This document shows positions 59,111 to 64,000 of a stretch of 64,000 nucleotides of DNA, piece by piece; within the stretch, counting starts at the first letter, position 1; each line of letters starts with the position of its first letter. The notes beneath the pieces were generated by a model. It was given only the letters and a program-made list of their open reading frames with translations, did not search any database and was not told where the DNA came from. Source of the stretch: Acanthacorydalis orientalis. Taxonomy: Eukaryota; Arthropoda; Insecta; Megaloptera; Corydalidae. Location: assembly GCA_034766995.1 (NCBI GenBank), contig CM068322.1, positions 7,025,589 through 7,089,588 of the forward strand. The letters are read 5' to 3'. The translations under genes were made by a program, and so were the position numbers.

Positions 59111-59807
59111 ACTGGTTTTTTGCCTATTTGTAAATATACGTGAAAAAATAGTTAAGTTTATTATCTAAAATTAGTGACGAACAGTCAGTGTCCATCAATA
59201 CAAATTGTTTCCTAAAGAAATTAAAAGGAATGAAGCATGTGATTAGCAGGTATATTTTTTAAATATCACGATCAGTAACATTTTGTATGATATTTTAATA
59301 TATTATATTAGTGTATTTAAAATGTCACATTTATATAGCGAAGTTAAACACTTGTACTTTTTCTATAAATTACTACATTGTTTGTCAAGTGTTTGTTTTT
59401 AAATAGTGCTAATTTCTTTAAGAGATTTTTTGTCCAAGTTTTGGTTTTTAAACATTTTCTTTTGAAAATTACCAAGGTGTTCCAAAAATTATAAAATAAG
59501 TTGAAAATGAATTGAAAAATAACAGAGATGTGACAAAAGTTTATATCTCAGATCGCTTAATTCGGTGGCATTTATTTTTGCAGTATGAGATCATAGTCAT
59601 ATAGAAATATGTCTATGTTAATTATTTTGTTGTTTTTTTTCCATTGAATTTCGGGTGTATTTTTGTCTTGCAGTTTTTTGTAATAATTAAGATACCAAGT
59701 GACGAAAATAACGGATCTATACTTACAACAGTATACTGTAATGATTCTCTATATTGCATCCAGCGATGGAATTGGAACAAGTTTTAAAATTTACTCTTTG
59801 TTTGAGT

Positions 59808-59855
<48 letters not shown>

Positions 59856-59959
59856 TCGTCTCCTATTATATCACAAACAATGTCTCATTATGAACTGTGA
59901 TTTGATACTTGCGAAAAGCAATAGTATTCTTCCAAGTTAGAAAGCATTCAGATCGAAAT
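59111..59959. other. AT-rich spacer with a (TA)n tract
   Basis: A TA tract at 59806-59855 is interrupted once by TACATATACA. No gene. Confidence 0.6.
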
Positions 59960-60300
59960 ATTTTTCAAAAAGTAATTCTTCGAAGGAAAATTCTTTTAAA
60001 GTATAATTTTCGAATAAAACTTTTTTAGGTTTATGTGTAATATATCAAGTCAATTCTAATTAAATTTGATCGATTTAGGTTTAGTCTGGTCAGGTCTCTC
60101 AAATTTAGTCCAGTATAGTCATGTGTGATTATATTGAATCATGTGTGGTGGTGAGGTTTATTCAAATTATGTTGGGTCAACTAGAGTCGAATTTGATCAA
60201 ATTTTTTTAGGTCTGTTGTCAAATCTAGTCAAGTCCAGCAAGGTCAGATCGTCAGCCAAAATCAGTCTGACAAAATCAGGCCAAATTTGGAAAGTAAATG
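59960..60300 (+). repeat. Diverged dispersed repeat with GGTCAGGTC words (copy 2)
   Basis: The counterpart of 1590-1890. TTCTTCGAA words come first (59973), then degenerate GGTTTAGTCTGGTCAGGTC (60079), AGTCCAGTATAGTCA, and GTCAAGTCCAGCAAGGTCAG near 60226. The 73-codon frame at 60141-60362 is a by-product of this repeat. Confidence 0.4.
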
Positions 60301-62267
60301 AAATTATTATATTTTCTAAGAAGTTCCTTTTGAAGAATTGTTTTCCAAAAATTTACCTTTAACCAAAAAGTGTATAATGTTGAATATTTTCAATATATCT
60401 TTTCCATTATTTCACATCGCCCTCATTTGTCTAACTAATTCTCTTTATAAATTGGAACGAGATGGTTTAACGTGGTTGCATAATGAATATTGTGTTTCTT
60501 TATAGTATAATTTGACAATAATTCTCTTTCAACGATATTTTCCAAATTATCTTGACTCAAAAGTTAGAATCTGGTTTTAAATTTTGCTGAAAAAATCTTT
60601 CACCTACAATCTAAAAAATATATTCAGAAGAAAACTTTTGAAACCAGTACTGTATTTCTTTCAATTACTAACTTTTTTTTATAAAAATTCTATTGATCCT
60701 GTTTATTTTGTAACTTACAATATTATTAAAAAATCATTGTTATCCACCAAGAATTCATCATAACTACACAAATTCTTATAAGAAAGTGCGTAAAAATATT
60801 CATATAACCATTTGATAATTCGAATGGTTACAAATGGTTTATAATAACGTATGACATATATCGTTGGGAAACAAATTTTATTACTAACTTGGGAAATCTT
60901 CAACACAGATAACTGGCAGTTCGTGTCTGCTAGCCTATTAGTTTCAGCTATGAATTTACTTGAATCCATTTGAGAAAATGCGTATTAAATAATTTTAATC
61001 TTTATCCAAAACTTCTTATAAGGAATAGCTTTATAAAAATATTTTATAAAAGTTGTTTTGTATAAATATTTTATAAAATTTGTTTCATTTCAAATGCAAC
61101 AATTCACTTCGCTCATTTAAATTTGATTTTTATTCTGTTTGCACAGCGATTATATGAAACATGATATTATTAAAATGTTAGTGTAATTCTCTCCCTTTCG
61201 TATACATTTTACATTATAAGTTAACATAAAACAATTTAATGGTCAATGTTAAAAGTCAGTGCTAGTATGAAATGCAACTAAAATTAATTTAAATTAAATA
61301 TAATTGAAACATACAGTAACAAAGTAATTTCATATAGAGATTATTAAAAAATATATTCCAATGTTACATGACTGTAGTGAAATATGACACATGTTTTAAT
61401 TGTAAATGTGTTGTCTATTATTTATTATCCGAAAATATTCATTCTTTTTTATTATTTTTGCTTTTCAAAAATATAAATATGAATGTATTTACTTTATATT
61501 ATTGTACGTATATAAATTTAAAGTATGTTATATCTATCGAATTCTGTTCAATTTACGCTTAAAAGGTCTATTGTTCTGCTATTTAACAAAATGAAGATAT
61601 ATTCCTAGCTTCCTATGCTCTTATATTATTGTAAGGTTTTATTGTCTTTTATTACAACTATTGAATATTCTTTCATCTAGCTGGTTTTCATGTCAGACCC
61701 TAGAATTAAATTCGCCGTATAATTACTTTGTGTTTACTCTCTAGCCTATATGTAATTTCAAGAGAATATTCTAATAGGTGTATACTTTTTGAGAAGTCTT
61801 TATTTGGGATGGATTGTGTTATGTATGTGATAAAAATATATTCATTAATAGTTTACTTAATAAAGATCTGAATTTCGTATGTTACAGTTATTTTTTGGAA
61901 ACTAGATAGTATTTTTATAATATATCATAATGTCTCCAAAAGTTTTATCAAGTTTTTCTTTTCTTCACAGAATATTCACACAAGTTCGCAGTTTTTTTTT
62001 AAGAAATATGCATTGTTTTACAAGTCAATATTTTAACAGATTTAACAGATATTAATTATTCAATACTTGCTTTTAAAATTGAGCAAATTTTTATATTCTT
62101 GTACAATGGTCTATTGAAAGCTTTTTACACAAAATTCGTAATTTTTGAACGAGAAGGCGTAGAAAACTTTGTAGAAGAACAGAAGCATCATCGGCCTTGA
62201 GAAATCACATGTTATTCTACTTAGCTGTACTAGACGCTACCCAATAAGAATAAATATAGAACTTGTA
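60301..62267. other. AT-rich spacer, no gene recognised
   Basis: About 2 kb of A/T-rich DNA. Frames at 60715-60969 (minus, 84 codons) and 61368-61594 (two overlapping plus frames) are Ile/Phe/Tyr-rich chance frames. No TA tract or element end is seen. Confidence 0.5.
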
Positions 62268-62776
62268 CTAGGTTGATAAGAAAATAATTTTGGTGTTTGT
62301 TTTCTACATGTAAACCTTATTTTTTAAATGAGATGGTAATTTCATCTTGTTCATGTTAATATCATTTTAAAGTGCATTTTTTGGTCTGCATTTTGGAAAT
62401 ATCGACTTTAATTTTATAATTAATTTTGCTACAAGCAGGGTATCGAATTAAAAATGAAAAAGAAGCAAATAAGAGCAACTTTTTGTATAAGTTTAAAACG
62501 GATAGTAGAGCAGCATAAACTGCTCGAAATATATACGATGCTTTTAATGTGGGTACTGTTAAAGAAAGTACGGTGCAATGGTGGTTCCAAAAAGTTTGTG
62601 CTGAGGACGAGAGCTTTGAAGATGAAGAAGATTGCGAGGGTCCTTCTTCAGTTCATAACGATCAAATGAAGGCGTTAGTTGAATCAGAACCACGCACAAT
62701 AATTCAAGAGCTTGTATAAAAGTTAGGCGCGTTAGTCATCCAAAAGTTGTGGATCACTTAAAACCACTTAAATTTA

Positions 62777-62815
<39 letters not shown>

Positions 62816-62857
62816 CTTTCAATATTATAAACCGTAATTATTTTTCTACCAGTCTAG
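62268..62857 (+). mobile_element. Internally deleted mariner derivative, copy H, with a (TA)n tract inside
   Basis: About 590 bp with TA on both sides (62266-62267, 62858-62859). The left end CTAGGTTGATAAGAAAATAA and right end AAACCGTAATTATTTTTC pair. The start of the transposase is the best in the family: MKKKQIRATF at 62454, then in other frames GTVKESTVQWWFQKVCAEDES, VHNDQMKALVESEPRTII, VDHLKPL. A TA tract (62776-62812) has grown exactly at the joint between the helix-turn-helix region and the element end. Confidence 0.85.
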
Positions 62858-62900
62858 TAGTAATCCTGTAGCCAAATAAAATCATAAAAGGAAAAATATT

Positions 62901-62945
62901 TATGAATGTGAATGTCATAAACCACAATTATTTTCTACCATCATA
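62901..62945 (+). mobile_element. Extra solitary right end of the mariner derivative
   Basis: TATGAATGTGAATGTCATAA, then ACCACAATTATTTTCTACCA repeats the right end of the family 43 bp beyond the end of copy H. It has no left end. It is a duplicated terminus or the stub of a second insertion. Confidence 0.65.
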
Positions 62946-63312
62946 TAAAAACTGCATGAGTGAAGATAAAAAAAATTAGAAACAGTATCAACTGTGACCT
63001 CACAAGGTTATATTGGAATCACAAATAAGTGGTGAAGGAATATTCGTTGTGGTCAAGTACGTTACTCAAGTGGACAAGTACGTTACAAGTATAGTTACTC
63101 TAACGGTACTATGCTTAAATTCACAATTTAAAACCTCCTCCACACTTTCCTTAGAATTCAAAGTTTCATCTTATTTCCAGCACTAAAGCATGATTTCAAA
63201 CGAAGACATTTTGAATCAAATGGCCAAGTTGTGGCTGCAATGTAGAAATGTCTAGAAAAATAAATACAAAATTTCTTTAGAGACGGAAAAAATATACGAC
63301 TATTTGTTACAC

Positions 63313-63316
<4 letters not shown>
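62946..63316. other. Spacer with a small tandem duplication
   Basis: GGTCAAGTACGTTACTCAAG, then TGGACAAGTACGTTACAAG (about 63051-63090) is a 20-21 bp imperfect tandem pair. Otherwise A/T-rich with no gene. Confidence 0.5.
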
Positions 63317-63383
<67 letters not shown>

Positions 63384-63393
63384 CATATGTATG

Positions 63394-63428
<35 letters not shown>

Positions 63429-63431
63429 ATG

Positions 63432-63474
<43 letters not shown>
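63317..63474. repeat. Compound (TA)n/(TG)n microsatellite block
   Basis: About 158 bp. TA runs are separated by TACATA and TATGTA interruptions, with a central TG run (about 63410-63427) and a second long TA run. The 85-codon frame over it is an artefact. Confidence 0.9.
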
Positions 63475-63476
<2 letters not shown>

Positions 63477-64000
63477 ACTATTTAATAGTAATGATCTCTT
63501 GTTGAAAATTATTTACCCGTTTGTAGTTTATTGTAGGATTGAACATTTTTTAGAATTTTAGATTTTTTGTTATTTTTGAAATGCGTTGTTATTTTGTACT
63601 AGAATTATACATTTCATGTATGAAAAGAATTTTAGTGGAGACAACTTAAATAGCAAACAAAACAAACTCATTTAAGTTTCGTAAATTACAAAAAAAAATT
63701 GTGAATTTTGTTTTTTTTTTTTCATTATTATGCATAAATAAATTTTGAAACGGCTTTATATAAAAATATATTTATTTGTTTATTTTATTTATTTTAAAAA
63801 TATATGTATCTAATTAACTGTTCTGCGGATTAAAGTTTCTTTAGTTTTAAAACATGAAAAACTATTTAATTTTTTCCAATAAAACAATACCTACTACACT
63901 TTTTAGCGATATTAATTAAAGAACAATATTTATTACAATGATACAAAAAGTTCTTTGAACTTATATAATTCAAAATATACTTTCTTGATTTTTTTTGTAG
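63475..64000. other. AT-rich spacer, nothing recognised
   Basis: A/T-rich sequence with poly-T and poly-A runs up to the window edge. No feature is supported. Confidence 0.5.

Overview
The window is very AT-rich eukaryotic DNA and looks like insect nuclear DNA. It has no convincing intact protein-coding gene, no rRNA or tRNA gene, no CRISPR array and no bacterial-style operon. The insect assignment rests on its transposons: mariner remnants of the cecropia/mellifera type and of the irritans type, piggyBac-like and Harbinger-like non-autonomous elements, and a non-LTR reverse transcriptase tail. These families do not fix the order; a hymenopteran is my guess, not a demonstration. The window is best read as a gene desert or part of a very long intron, filled with old transposons, about 35 (TA)n tracts, and some islands of higher-complexity, GC-richer DNA that could be regulatory.

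Layout of mobile DNA. A full-length (1297 bp) but dead mariner lies at 3880-5176 with TA flanks. Eight copies of a roughly 450-750 bp mariner derivative lie at 8928, 11226, 13167, 20529, 27559, 35006, 38522 and 62268. They carry the same kind of internal deletion: the N-terminal helix-turn-helix part of the transposase joined directly to the right end. Their ends resemble the Hsmar1/MADE1 type. The 20529 copy carries a 188 bp inverted-repeat element nested inside it. A second mariner lineage (irritans type, interrupted by about 340 bp of foreign DNA) is at about 57283-58190. A 646 bp element with 136 bp inverted arms occupies 8185-8830. TTAA-flanked, piggyBac-like short elements lie at 16842-17293 and 41609-42080, with weaker candidates at 26100-26723 and 49986-50078. 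A reverse transcriptase C-terminus is at 15539-15980. An AT-rich, partly palindromic dispersed repeat recurs at least a dozen times (for example 7888, 21415, 40290, 45870, 53515, 58480).

Non-repeat content. Islands near 2.4, 9.9, 14.2, 19.0, 24.6, 34.2, 37.1, 46.8, 51.0, 56.0 and 59.0 kb stand out from the AT-rich background and contain TAATTA-type, TGACGTC-type or E-box-like words without open frames. They are candidate conserved non-coding elements. Two short segments (12812-12975 and 14577-14759) look like possible terminal exons, at low confidence. Nearly all other open frames are chance frames, many of them translated (TA)n giving Ile-Tyr repeats.

I did not find a new multi-gene system. 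The points most worth following are the amplified mariner derivative that keeps only the DNA-binding domain, the nested insertions that order the elements in time, the palindromic dispersed repeat, and the candidate non-coding islands.
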